Shown: positions 24,601 through 37,390 of the stretch, one piece after another
Layout: each line of letters starts with the position of its first letter
Numbering within the stretch: position 1 is the stretch's first letter
DNA from: Epiperipatus broadwayi
Lineage: Eukaryota; Onychophora; Udeonychophora; Euonychophora; Peripatidae
DNA length: 64,000 nucleotides
Assembly: GCA_028023455.1 (NCBI GenBank)
Contig: JAQFVV010012477.1
Coordinates: forward strand, 4,047,365 to 4,111,364
Reading direction: 5' to 3'
Notes under the pieces: model-generated
What the model saw: the letters and a program-made list of their open reading frames with translations, nothing else
Told to the model about the DNA's origin: nothing
Databases searched by the model: none
Program-made: the position numbers and the translations under genes

Positions 24601-24965
24601 CATATTATATGCATGGATAGTATAATGCTTTATGTTTTTACTATACTACTTAAATTCAAAAATATATTAGCATTTTAAATTCAAGACAACTTATTTGCAT
24701 AATCTAGAATTTAGTCTGGTGATAGAATAGAATAGAAGTGGACAGAATTTTACTAAACACTAATATTTATAAGAAAGTCAAAATTTGAATAGAAAAAAAT
24801 AGAGTTTGCTTCTAAAACATATTCTGCAAACTGAGATTATGGGCTGTGTTTTTGGATTTAAATCTAACTTCATCTTCCATTCGTTTGAAGATTCACTAAT
24901 GTATAGCAAATATTTTTATTTTATAATCTGTTAGTTTATTTTTCTTAAGCAATTGTAATTGATAT
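21653..24965. other. A+T-rich sequence without recognised features
   Basis: Homopolymer and AT-dinucleotide runs but no supported gene, RNA or mobile element on either strand. Confidence 0.5.
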
Positions 24966-25180
24966 TTAAGCACTCGGAGATGCCAAGTAAGAAAAGCTTA
25001 ACTGTGAACCAGTCTTAATATACTATGCTTAGCATGCTTTCAATATCTTTGTCATGATATTATAATAATAACAATGACTATAATATAACAAAGATATTGA
25101 AGGCATTCTAAGCATACTATATTAAGATTGGTTCACTGTTAAGCTTTTTTTACACAGTATCTCCAAGTGCTTTCATGCCA
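24966..25180. repeat. Long near-perfect hairpin, about 210 bp
   Basis: The left arm starts 'gcactcggagatgcc' and includes 'aagcttaactgtgaaccag' and 'agcatgctttcaatatcttt'. The right arm is its inverse: 'aaagatattgaaggcattct', 'ttggttcactgttaagctt' and 'atctccaagtgc'. Arms of about 85-90 bp surround an A+T-rich loop of about 35 bp. It is probably a palindromic MITE. Confidence 0.85.
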
Positions 25181-25394
25181 ATCAAATCTTTTTATGTGTG
25201 CATGCCAAAAATTTACAAATAATATACATTAAATTGCTGAAGTGCAGTTTCTAAAAGGAGAAAAAAATATAATAAAAACTTAATTAATGCAAAATTTGAT
25301 CAGACAAGATTAAAATTTAGCATAGAAGTTTATAATGATGAACTCACAATTTGTCATAGATTTTATCATATATATATAAATCAGTGTGAATGAT

Positions 25395-27665
25395 TTATTT
25401 ATGAGGTTTTTGCTGCTGCACATTGGTTTGTAAATACTTTATATTAGATCGATATTTTGTCCTTTTTAATAATGCATATGCTGAACTAAATTCACCAGTC
25501 ATTACATTTCTTAGACTGTCCTTTATTAAATTCATTATGGAAAATAGTGACTCATAACCATACACAGAAAAAATAATAATTTAGCTAAATTTGTCTAAAG
25601 GCTTGAATAATGGCATTCTAAATTCTCTTTATTTTCCTTCTGTATTTTTTATTATTATGCCCAATGTCATTTTCTAATATTTGTAAATCATTTTTAAAAT
25701 CAACAAACATTTGCTTTTATGTACAAATAGATTGAAAATTATTTAATAGCATTTCTATATCTTCCAAATTCAACCACTTAAAATTCTCCTAATTAAATTT
25801 ACTCCATGTTTTGATATAAAATAGATTTTAATGTTTTTGATAATTGTCTGAACTGTATAAAACATGAAGAAAATTAATTAATTATAGAATGGATGATTGC
25901 AGAAAACTCTAAATCTACAAATATTCTTTTTTTCCATATGTGGAAAATATTTGAAGATATTGGAAATTGGTAATTTACCTTCACCTCTTTTGATTAAATC
26001 AATGAAAATTATAACTGTTTTATTAACATATTCAAGTTTAACATTTAATTCATTGAAATGTAAGCACAAAGAGTAAAAAATATTAATTTAAAAGCAATTT
26101 GACACTCTATTAATTAAATATACCTTTCACTAAGTTTCTCATTATGTAAAAAAAAAAAAAATCAAACTTTAACTAATTGTAAATTTTTTATTTATTTAAA
26201 TCATGTACATATATAAAATTGACCAGTTTTGTTGCAAGACTCATAATGCAGTGTAAACCAGAACTGATTGGTCAATACATTCAATAAATAAATAGATAAA
26301 TTAAACTTTCTCTCCACTGCATAGTAGTTCTGATACAATTTTAAAAAAATCTATTTAATTTTAAGTAAGTGCATTTATCGCTAAATTGCAAACATATATT
26401 CTTTTTGTTGTTGTTGTTAATGATATTAAACTGAACAATTTTTACTTGATATATTTCCCAATACAATAATGAAAAAAAAATTGCTAAATCAGAAATCAGC
26501 TGACCAAATTATGCATGTACTCTCATCAAATCAGAGAGAAATTGAACCAGAAAATATTATATTTATTTTGTGCTGATGAGTCATTTTTAGGATTTATAAT
26601 TCATTGTCGAAATTTCTAGTCAAAGGCATATCTTTTATTTTTTGAATGTTTTTTTTTTTTTATTGTTTTAAAAATCTTCAAAGAGAATTGGTGCATATTT
26701 TAATCATGTTTCTTTCATATATTCTCCACCATTAAACAATTTTCCATATTTGGCAAATATGTTTGAGATAAAAAAATTAGCAGCATTTATATTTAAATGA
26801 TTTCTTGTAAATTTCACTATGGTTGTTGATTGAGTAATTTTATTTTTAATTTCCTGAGCAATAAATATTTTTTGTTAATTTGTTTTTCTCTACCAGAACT
26901 TCATTTTCTCTTATTGCATACATTTGTTCTGGAACATAAAACACATACAACTTTCTTGTCTTAGTTAACCATGCCACATCTTACCAGCCAAAAATAAAAT
27001 GTTTTTTTTTATTAAAAAAAAAAATCAATATTTTATTGAATATCCAATTAAAAGATAATTATAATCCACACAACTCTTTCAATAGCAAAATACAGAGTGT
27101 AGTGTGTACTGGACATTCAATGGTGGGAATTTCAAAATGAATACATGTGTGATTAGATAGAAGAAGGTTCAAAGGACTCTAAATATAAGTTTTCTACAAT
27201 GTGTTGACTGATGGGAGGAAAAAATGTATTTGTTGATCTTTCAAGTAAAACAAAATTTTATTTGTACATAGTTTAACTTTTTTAAAAAATAATGAATAAT
27301 TTAGAAGTACATAAAAAAAATCATAATGTTACCTCAGACATACAAGCCATAGATTTATCAAGGCTGATATAAAGTATTTCATTAACAGTTGCTTGGTGGA
27401 AGCCATCGCGATGCATTTTTTCTATATATTTTTGAGACTATTGATTCTAGATTTGAATAGATGACTTTGGGATAAATAGAGTTAATTACTGATTTTAAAG
27501 GATATCATGATTCTTGTTTGTCACTATCAAGCTTTTTTTCTTTGATATTAAAAGAAAACAATGTTTATAAATAATTAGAATATTTTTTTATTAAAATAGA
27601 AACTACTACAGATCTTTTAGAGCGGGATGAGATTTGCTTGCATAATTGATGTTGCTCTTCTGAGA
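25395..27665 (-). pseudogene. hAT-family transposase relic (ZBED/GTF2IRD2-like)
   Basis: The best segment is the C-terminal dimerisation region at 25566-25395. It reads VYGYESLFSIMNLIKDSL then RNVMTGEFSSAYALL, ending QQQKPHK and a stop at 25395-25397. This matches the hAT signature C/Y-E-x-x-F-S-x-M-x-x-I-K-x-x-x-R-x-x-x-T. Upstream, 26985-26900 gives DVAWLTKTRKLYVFYVPEQ, corresponding to the D-V-R-W-L-S-R-G motif. 25878-26069 gives LNVKLEYVNKTVIIFIDLI, resembling the L-N-L-K-L-Q-G region. Near 27410 a HRDGF segment fits the H-R-E-A-L motif. Stops and frame changes separate the pieces. The N-terminal BED finger was not found. No terminal inverted repeats were identified. Confidence 0.7.
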
Positions 27666-30242
27666 GAAGATTAAACAAATATTAATAAAAAATGTTAAAT
27701 TATGGGTAAGCTTGAATGTTGAATTGTGGGTAAAATTTGAAGCACTTCTAACAGTTTAGTTTTTTTGAGGAATATAACTGATGATATAACAATTATAAGT
27801 AGATATACTTTTAGGAATATGTAATTCAAGAATTTCAGATTGCTTTTGTGAATTATTGATATTAGTAATTAAAAACATTCTTTTCAGTTTCATTTATTTA
27901 TCAATTGTGATAAAAATTATCTCATTGCTCCTGGTTAAGGAACAAATTATAGTAGTTAAAGTGCCCATATATCAGATTCAAGATCTTAGATTCAAATCTG
28001 GTTGGTGTTTGAAAAAATTTAAGCTAATTGAAGATTGATCAAATAATTTTTTTTTCAAATAGTCAATTTATCGCCAATTCAACTATGATTGATAAGTAGA
28101 TATCTAAATGTCTTTTAAATTATTAGTTGTTTCAACACATGAATTGGCAGATTAAACTTTTATCCAAAATTTTTTATCACTTGAACCTACTGTAATAAAC
28201 CACACAGACTAAAATAGAATAGTTATTGTTTGAAAAATCTTGTGATCAGGGCCAGCCTTAAGAATTTTTTCACTCTGACAAATAGAATATCTTAAAAGCC
28301 TTATCAGTAATCTGAGCTTCAATATATCTGATCATTAAAATTCAAGATAGCAGCAATAGGTAGTAAAAAGACATGTTAATGAAAAATAATTATAATCTAT
28401 ATATTATTTTTTTTTTTTACAAAAATAGCCAATTAAAAAAAAATTATTATTAACTTAAATGTAAGCAATCAGTTTTAAAATATTTATGCAAAAACTTGCT
28501 TTGTTTTTAAATACAATGGATCTACTAACAATGCTATATTTTGTTCAAAGCCCTCCTCACATACAAATATATATATAGGGTATAACAGCTCATGTTTTGT
28601 TGATAAACTTTGATTAAACAGAATACATACATATTGCTTATTGAATTGCATGACTAAAGTACTTTCTAATATGAACATATATATAACACAAATGATTTTT
28701 TATATGCATAATATGCATGTATATGTTAAATATTATGGTGTAAATAAAATTTTAAAATAATTATTAACAGCAGAGGCCATTAATAAATTTTACTGAGTAT
28801 ATGATCACTAATCTATTTATTCACTGAAATATCAAGAATAAGGGAAAAAAACTAACCGCATCATTTTTTTTTTTTAAAATAAAGAAAATAATAAATTGTC
28901 TGACTTTCATAATTATTAATTAAACTCCGGTTGATATATATTAATAACTACTTTTTCTTATAGAAACATAATAGTAAAGTAATCTTGTCATCAAAAAATT
29001 AGATTTCCTTTCATTGCTTTGATATTTTTAAGTCAGTATTAATTTCTAGTATGTTCTAAAATTTTGTCAAACTTTTAGCACTAAGCTTAGAAAACGTTTT
29101 ATTAAACAATATATCATATATCAAATTCAGAAAGGATAATAAAAAAAGAATAAAATGTATTTGATTTCAACATAAAGTAAATAAATATTATTAATAAATA
29201 TGTTCACAATGTATTGTAAAATATTTTTAAGAATTTTTTTTTAAAACATGATTGCATAAAGTGCTCAGGGATATTGTTTGTGCATCATAAGCAGTATTAA
29301 ATTTATAAATTTTAATATTTTTTTTATATGTTTGTTGTTTACATTTTTTATTGGATAAAATATAATTGAAGTCATGTACTTTTATATAAGTAGTTCATGG
29401 CTTCCCTCTATTGTATTATTTTTATATTTTCATTTGCAATATTCTGTGCTTAATAGTTTTTTTTTATATCAGACATATTGGCATGTTAAAATTATTTTAA
29501 AAGCAAATCCTAATAACTGTATTAAACATATCAATAGTCACTGCACAGATATATTTATATGTTTTGATTTTATTTCATCAATTTGTTTATTTTTAATTAT
29601 CTTATTATATTCATTTGGACTCATTGGTTCAAATTTTGACCCCAAAATATAAGTGCAATTTTTTGTTAAAATATTCATCAATAATAATATTTAAAAAATG
29701 TTTTGTACAAATTTATATAATAGACATTCAGAAAAAAACAGCATCCACATTAAAAGCAACATTGAATTTTTTTTCAGACTGGATACTGTAATGATCATAT
29801 CTGTACATTTGCGCAACAAAATCCAGAGTTTTAGTAAATCATCCCAAGGCTGATCAAAATGAGGTTGTTGAGACCCTGAATCCAATCTCATCTCAGTTAC
29901 TTTACTAATGCTCAATGATTTACTACCTTATGGATGACATATATGAGATTACACCAGTATTTTCTTAATTCGCATGCCGGCAGTAGCACATCAGTAAAAC
30001 ATGAGACTATGGGAAATGGACATATTTCAAAGTATAGTTGTATAGGTGTAGCATGACTAACATTACTAAATTGGGATTGGGATTCATAATAACTAAATAC
30101 TAATAGTTAAGTAATTAATGATGAGCAAAATTGAGACACCAAGCAGAAGTTAAGATTTAAATTAATTTAATAAAAACCAAAATTTAAATGATGAAATTAA
30201 TAAAAGAAAATAATAAAATTACAATAAGATTATATAGATTGT
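27666..30242. other. A+T-rich sequence without supported genes
   Basis: A 'cagggccagccttaaga' at about 28247 resembles a hAT-type terminus, but no partner end was found. At 27925-28010 a tRNA-like 'tagattcaaatctgg' box B occurs without a clear box A. Confidence 0.4.
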
Positions 30243-30337
30243 CTCACTTGCAGGTGATAATTCTAGGGGTTACAATTTATTATTTGATGTTTTAGTTCAC
30301 ACACAGGAGATGATTCTAGGGATATAAGCAGTTTTGG

Positions 30338-30428
<91 letters not shown>

Positions 30429-30530
30429 CATTTCAAATCACTCACAGGTGATGTTGGTTTACATGTTACAAACTGTTTAATTTAACTTTGTTTGTTATAG
30501 ATATATCACTCATAGGTGATGAAGATTTAT
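30243..30530. repeat. Short-period tandem repeat invaded by (CA)n-(TA)n microsatellite
   Basis: Degenerate units containing 'cacaggtgatgattctaggg' or variants start near 30248, 30302, 30444 and 30510. (AC)24 at 30341-30388 followed by (AT)19 at 30389-30426 sits inside one unit. Removing the microsatellite gives a period near 55-65 bp throughout. Confidence 0.75.
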
Positions 30531-32778
30531 AATGTACCAAGTTACAATTTCATGAGACTTATTATTACATTACAAATTGGTTTAGTTTGCTCATGATAAT
30601 CTATGCCTAGTTTATGCTATATATTTGGATTTAGATTTGCTTTAGGCAACTAGCAGAAGTGATTATCATTATTTATATATAATATTTTATTTAACGCGTA
30701 TTATTTAACATATTCTCTATATAACTTATATGCCTACAAAATAGATTCTGTTTCAGTTCAATGCTGAATTACAAATTATTATGGCAGGATAAACTGATGA
30801 TAGGCAGTCAGACTTCAGATATCAAGGCATTCACAAAATATACAATCTGAGTCATTGCATCTCGAATGTGTACTTGCTCATGGGATTTCTTACTGAGTAA
30901 CCAGTTCCTTAAATACCATACCCATTGCTGTGAAAAAGATCTTTTAGTCTGGGTGATCAAACAACTAATATAATATTCTGGATCCTCATGCTTCAGTTCT
31001 AAATATAAAGAATGGGATGGCCCTTAAAACCTATGTTCATCTGAAAAAGAAATAGTTGTCTGAACTAAGAGTAATGGGGTGGCCCTTAAAACCTATACCC
31101 ATTGGAAGCATATAATATACAGCAACAAGCATATATGCTATTGTGTTTTCCAATGACACATTCACCCCACTGACTACATCATTATATAATAAAATACAAC
31201 ACAAAACAATAGTTTCCTTCCATGAAATTACCGTAAATCAGTTCATAATCTAGCATCTATAACTATGCTATTAAGAAAAACCTATGAATCTAATTTGCTA
31301 AGCCATCTATATAGGCATTTATATAACTCTAGGGAGGATTACAGCATATTTTGGATAATTACAATACTAAATTCTAGCTTCATGCCATATTTCATCACTT
31401 CAGCTAAATATTAATTAAATATTTCATTTAAAGCAAACCTATCTTAAAGTGTTTATAAGCTTTTAATTATATATCCCAAATAAAGATTTATTTTATCCAT
31501 TTCAGAAGGGAGTTTTGTTTGTGTTAATAAATGCGAAATTACATACATGTGAGAATATCTAATCACTTCTCACTAATCATTTAACTATGAGTAAAACTCC
31601 CTTTGAACAAAATAATTTTGGCATAGATTTAACTAAAAAAACATAAATTTAGAAATAAGATTTTATGTAAGTAAAATCTGAAATTTGGTTTTATTTGCTT
31701 AGTTTAAAAGAGAATGGAATAAAATAGCCTAAATTAGATTAACTCAGTTTAATATCAGTTTAATTCATTTACAAAATTATTCATAAAAGCAAATATTATT
31801 TTTAGAGTAAATTATGCAAAATAAGTTGGAAATATAAATGTCAGTTAAAATAAATCAGGCAAGACTTACTATTCAAATAAAAGAAAATAAAAGTTTACAT
31901 TTCAATTTAGAAGTTTAGAATACACTAAATTATATTAACCATTGATAATAAATTTAGCTAGCTTTAGGAGTTATGAAGTATAGTTTAAAAGTTAATTTTA
32001 GATTGAGGGAGATCTGTTACTGCTATCACTTTTCTGCTGTGGCAAGGTGGCTTGTTCTTGAGTGCTTTCTTTAGATGGCATCAGCTTTTTGTTCATCTAT
32101 CTCTGCATTCTGTAAACTACCTTTCCGGGCTCGAAAGCAAGGAATTGCCTTTCTATCCCATCATCATTATCATTCACAATTTTACAAAATACTTAAAATG
32201 AATTGGCTAGTAACAAATTGATATTATTTTTATGAGAGATTAGTAATGGATTTCTTGTTTTATAATGAATTTCATAAGTTATTAAGTTAGGATTATTCAA
32301 TGTGGATTATAAGACATGAGAGTATTATGAGATAGTTTTGTTTTATAAATTAAGTAGAGATAATATTCTTATGCCATTGAAAGTGTATCTTTTGGAATAC
32401 ATCCTCAATATTAAACCACTGTACCTTGCTGGATGCCTCATGTTAAGAGTTTTCATAATTTTATAACTATTTTAATTAAACCATTTGTTAATTACAATTA
32501 ATGAGCTAGTTGTAATTTAAATTGTTAGTATAATAGATGACTGAGTATTTAATTTGAACCCTGATTATTTATATTTTAACTTGGTTAATTTATTATATTT
32601 AATTATTATGAAATGTTAATTTTGTTAGATATTATACAATAGGAGTTCATTTTGAGCAAGTTATAATAGTACTTATCTTTAATAGTTATTGTTTACATAA
32701 CTTGATTGTAGATTATTATATTTATTGATAGTTACCCATGAGTGTTTAGGTTAAATTTTCCAGAAGCAAAAATACAAT
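30531..32778. other. No gene recognised; small direct repeat
   Basis: A direct repeat 'tggcccttaaaacctat' occurs at about 31018 and 31080, period about 62. A slightly G+C-richer patch at 32010-32165 is not open across any frame long enough to call. Confidence 0.45.
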
Positions 32779-34436
32779 ATATATATATATAAATTGTACT
32801 GGGTTCGAATATGGGTCATTGAACCACCGGTCTCTTAGGCAAAGAAGAACATACTCGGAGAGTATGTATGCCCAAATGATAGCTATAAAATATATAACTA
32901 GCATTACATTTCCAAGACATAACTTCTTCTCAACTGTTGAATTCAACACCAGAGTTCAAAGCACCTTTTTTGTTTCGTGTAAACACGGGCACCAGCTATT
33001 TATTCAGAAGAATAAACAACACACCTTGAACAATGGCCACTAACTCAATGCCTAAGTATCTATGACTAGCTCAGTTGTTGGTAATCACTAACAGATTATA
33101 CATAATTAGTGGTGAAAAGAATTGTAAGAGAGATTGGTAAAAAAAATTGATAAAAGAATTGACCGACAAATAAAGTTTAATTTTAAAGACAATTTATTAA
33201 CTAACATTTACTAATTTTAAACATTTTATAAATCTAAAATAACACACACATTTTAAATTAACACACTATAATATATTTTATGAGAAAGCATAAATAATGT
33301 TTGACATTTATAAAATCATATAGCATTCACAAACACGCACATCAATAGTTCATTTTATGCATGCTTATAGAGTTCAAATTACTTGTCTCAGGAGGCTTTA
33401 TGAATTAATGCAATACAATGGCTACTATAGAAATAAGAATATGAAATATTATTACCTAGGATCTTGAATGGGGATGTAGAACTTCATTTTCTTTGGTTAT
33501 TGCTTTAGGTGAGAATATTTCCAGCTGACTGGGATGTTTCCTTGATGAGTTTCCTTATTATTCACAATTATTATTATTGGAGACAATTAGATACTGACGG
33601 AGATTCTTCAAGTTGTTACGCTGACATTATTTCATGGGCAGATCTTACTGTTTTCATTGGACTTCAGGCTGGAGAGACATGTGTTCCCAAAAGCTGCACA
33701 GCACTGCATTTTTGTCTCTGGATACATAATAAACTGAACTGTTATCTGAACTGAAACAATTACTTGACTGAATGATTGCCCTCTCTTGACTTAACTGACT
33801 CAATTCATTGTCTGATAAAAAAAGGTCTATTTATACCCGCAATGTGTTGTCCTTGTAATATCTTCCGGCAATATCTGTTGTCAAAATTCCTTTGATAATC
33901 CTTTGACAATGTGTTTTGGAAGATCGTTTAGTTAGTAATAGCCATGCAAACTTGTTGTTTTATATAATTTTAATTAATAGCCATCGCTGTTTTTAATGAT
34001 AATCTTCTTTTATTTCATTTTAATATTTATTACGCATACATTTTTATTTATTTATAATCGCACATATATATGCACATATATAACTAGTTTTAAGATTACT
34101 TTTTCTTTAATTCGAATGAAAAGAGATTTGTATTTTTTAAACTTTAAATTATATTTCGACTAATAATAATAATAAACTTTACTTCCTTTTATAAAACTTT
34201 TACTTTGACTTTTCTGATGCAAACTCCCCCTCCCCCCTTTTAATTAATTAATTGTAACTTTCTTTTCAAAAAGTAATGATAGAAAACTATTGACTCTTAC
34301 TTTTTTTCTAAAACAAACTGTACTAAAACTCTTCAACTTTTAATTTTACATTTTTCTTTCACGAAATTTTTTTTTATTTTAATAATTTTTAGATAAACTT
34401 ATTATGTGCCAATTTTAATATATATATATATATATG
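32779..34436. mobile_element. Dispersed 1.6 kb repeat, copy B (class unknown)
   Basis: Homologous to 2821-4451 and bounded by (TA)n on both sides ('atatatatatat' near 32778-32790 and 34420-34436). Compared with copy A it lacks some sequence around 33250 and has an extra stretch near 34200-34310 containing a C-rich 'actccccctcccccc'. The open frame at 33509-33754 is not conserved in copy A, so it is judged spurious. Confidence 0.75.
33828..33835 (-). promoter_or_regulatory. TATA box on the minus strand of copy B
   Basis: TATAAATA on the minus strand, with TCAGAC downstream, in the same place as in copy A (3971-3978). Confidence 0.5.
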
Positions 34437-34639
34437 TGCAAACACTATTATGTTGTTTGCCATGAAACATTACCATCTCAATATATATATGATGCCAGGC
34501 ACATTATGAAAAAAAATAGATCTGATGTGCATATATTGATAATTCGCAAGCCAGATTCAAAGATTCATTTTAATAAATTTAAATGTCTTTTTCATATTAA
34601 TGTTAATAAACAGACTTCAGACCACTCAAAAAAGTATGG

Positions 34640-34972
34640 AGAGATGCATGCTGAGAGTAACAAGAAGAGATTGAAAATGCAATGTATGTGTAAGAGAACA
34701 AACAGGTGTTACTGACCTCATTGAAAAAAATTAAAAGATTGAAGTAAAGTTGGGCTGGATATATTGCTAGAAGAGATGATAATAGATGGACAATTGAAGT
34801 CTTAAAAGGGATTCCAAGAGATTGTAAAAGAGCCAGAAAGAGACCACATGTGAGATAGATGAATGAGATGAGAAAGTGTGCAGGAGTGATGTGGAGAAGA
34901 GAAGCTAAAGATTGGAGAAGATGGACTGAACTTGGAGAGACCTTCATCCTGCAGTGGATTGATAATGGTTGA
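34640..34972 (+). pseudogene. RTE-type LINE ORF2 C-terminal end, copy 1
   Basis: RTE LINEs encode an endonuclease-reverse transcriptase; only the extreme C-terminus remains. After a short REQTGVTDLIE-like piece in another frame, 34757-34972 reads AGYIARRDDNRWTIEVL, then GIPRDCKRARKRPHVR, a stop at a former Trp codon (TAG), MNEMRKCAGVMWRREAKDW, and ETFILQWIDNG before TGA at 34970-34972. This is the W-A-G-H-I-A-R-R-x-D-x-R-W ... R-W ... L-Q-W-x-D-N-G pattern of RTE-type elements. A (GAT)n run follows immediately (to about 34988), as is usual for RTE 3' tails. Broken by one frameshift and one stop; the 5' part is absent. Confidence 0.85.
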
Positions 34973-34988
34973 TGATGATGATGATGAT

Positions 34989-35863
34989 TAGTTAGATAAG
35001 CACTGATAAGATAAAGTGATCAGAATTTGCAAGTTAATAATTTCTTGAGTTGAATTTGTGAATTATTATTATGGTATGTGCATTTAGAGTTTATTTCTCC
35101 ATAAATATTATAATATATTCTCCATGCTTCATATTTAATAGTCATTATTTATCAATGCACTTATTAAAATTATTAGATTATACATATATATATTTGGGTG
35201 TATATACATTCATATATTTTTATATTTTGATTATATATGTGAATATATATACATAGATTAATGAATTGATTTAAATATATTAAAAATAATGATTTGAAAC
35301 TTATATATAATAATAATAGTTTATCATCTTCATTTTCAATTTTTAATGGGGAAAAAAAACTTAATCTACATTAAATACTTACATTTTTGACAAATTTTGT
35401 TACAAGCATAACTTCAACAAATGAAAGCAATATTAAAACAAATATATCAACTTTTAAATAAGCAAACATAATAATAAACAGAAATAAATAATCAAAATAA
35501 AAGACTTTATTTTAGCCTTCAGACTAAAAAAAAAAGTATTCTATTGATTAAAAAAATATTTACCAAATTTTCATACTATTATAAACCTGACTGCTGTGCA
35601 ATTGCAACACTAAAACATCAAATAATTGGTTTATTCATCAGTTTTAGAAGATTAAATCTGAATTGTGAAATATGATAAATACAAGGCTCACAGTATCAGT
35701 TTCAGAACACAATATACAACTGCATCATATAACAGTGATTTAATTGCTTTTGAAATAACAAATCTCTACAGATTTTAAAATAATATTTGGTAATAATTAG
35801 CTGTATAAAAATACTAATGCTTCTTTTACTATATATATATATACTGAACACACACACATATAT
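34989..35863. other. A+T-rich sequence without recognised features
   Basis: No supported gene or element. Confidence 0.5.
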
Positions 35864-36006
35864 GTTAAACAGAGAGAAATAATCCTATAATAATTATTAA
35901 TAGCTGAATCTGCTTTCAGTACTGCATATCAGACCCATGGCATATACAGTAATGAAAGCACGTTTGGCGATTAATAATTATTATAGGATTAGTTTCATCG
36001 TTTAAC
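35864..36006. repeat. Long hairpin, about 143 bp, with short loop
   Basis: 'gttaaac' (35864-35870) pairs with 'gtttaac' (36000-36006). 'aatcctataataattattaa' (about 35880) is the perfect inverse of 'ttaataattattataggatt' (about 35971-35990), and 'gctttcagtactg' pairs with 'cagtaatgaaagc'. The arms nearly meet at 'ccatgg'. Such a structure suits a MITE or a hairpin RNA precursor. Confidence 0.85.
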
Positions 36007-36110
36007 ACACATACACATATGTGTTTAATATTTGTAATTTAAAGATAAAATTTATTTATTTACTGTATATATATATTTAACAAAAAGTAAATGATTTTTA
36101 AAATGCATTT

Positions 36111-36112
<2 letters not shown>

Positions 36113-36158
<46 letters not shown>
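36113..36158. repeat. (AT)n microsatellite
   Basis: About 23 AT units without interruption. Confidence 0.95.
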
Positions 36159-36160
<2 letters not shown>

Positions 36161-36974
36161 AACTGGAATTAGAGCAAAATATGCCTGCATGCATATTCGA
36201 TAGAAGAAATTGAATAATTAAATTAGCAAAAGAGATGATATACACAAAAATATATAAGTAAAAAAAAAGATCTTTACTGAAACTCTAAGGCTAAAAAAAT
36301 TGCTCTTGGAGACATAAGAGTAACCATATAACAAATCCGTATGATATTATATCTAAGGTTAAAAAAATAGGTTAATTTTTAATCTAATAAAAAGTAATTG
36401 TTAATTTTTACATAACTATTAAAAACTATCGCTAAAAATGAATAATTACTTCAATTACAACACTTGTGAAGTGAATTTACAAATATATATTCATTGAATT
36501 TGGTATTTGAAGACTATGGTTTGAATTAGCCCGACTAAAAAATCTGCTTGGTTGCAATGCATATTAAAAATTATTTACTTATTTTTCCAAGGTTTATAAT
36601 TAACTATAAGTTTGAAATGTAAAAACTATTTGAAATTACACTGATACACCACAATGTTCATATAAGATGTTGCAGAGGATGCCTAACTAAAGGTTTTCCA
36701 AGCTAACAAGATCACATAATTGCTTTTAATCTACCCAAAAAGAAAATCTTTTAACATTTATAAGGTCAGCAGCAGAACTTCTACCAATAAGATTATAAAA
36801 TCATTGAGTAATATTAGTAAAATTTCTAACCATTTGAATATTTTTATAGCAAATTTCAGCAAAGTAATATTTTTTGAGTCATTGAAGTGAATAATACTTT
36901 TACAGCACTAAATCAATAAACCAACATTCTAATTAAAGTATCGTATGAATTTATTAGCTTATGAAATGGAACAT

Positions 36975-37390
36975 GACTTCTTTATTGAAACCAGGAATTC
37001 TTAATAAACTTAACCATCATATTAATTCATTATTATGTCTTATCCTGAATGATATCAAAAACCTCAAATCTATTTATATTCGATTTCATTTCCATAACAT
37101 TATCTTTTCTTATTCAATAGTTTTAGTCTCAAAGTCAACCCCAGCATTTTCCAATTCCAACATAAAAATCAAATCCTACTTTATATATAATCACTTGTTT
37201 GTTATTTTCAATAACTTTATTATTTGCATTCTTTCTACTGTAAGTATATGATTAATATTGTCTACATCTTCTTCACACAGTTTACAAATCAAACCATCCA
37301 AATTACACTCCTGTGTTATATAGGGATGACTATTTTCACTCATAGCCAATCACGAAAGCAATAAAATAATCCATGTTTTGTTGCTTATAA
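36975..37390 (-). pseudogene. LINE ORF2 C-terminal end, strongly decayed (copy 3)
   Basis: On the minus strand, about 37315-37240 reads CNLDGLICKLCEEDVDNINH, the C-x2-C-x8-H part of the terminal zinc-knuckle seen in the 52.4 and 54.3 kb copies (LFCKLCKEGIENNRHLL). Further on are DLIFMLELENAGVDFETKT and KIMLWK, matching LLVFMLGLGKGKGDLDIKV and KIMLWK of those copies. The final Cys of the knuckle is lost, and several stops interrupt. Same family but older than the other two copies. Confidence 0.7.

Noticed and set aside
28247-28275. hAT-like terminus 'cagggccagccttaaga'
   Set aside because: No inverse partner or 8-bp duplication was found nearby, and its orientation points away from the hAT relic.
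29691-29915. 74-codon minus-strand frame
   Set aside because: The central phrase looked protein-like but matches no family I know, and flanking frames close at once.
32010-32165. G+C-richer patch as an exon
   Set aside because: Frames read only about 20-30 codons before stops, without splice signals or recognised protein.
33509-33754. 81-codon plus-strand frame in the 1.6 kb repeat
   Set aside because: The homologous part of copy A (about 3650-3870) is not open in the same frame, so there is no evidence of coding.
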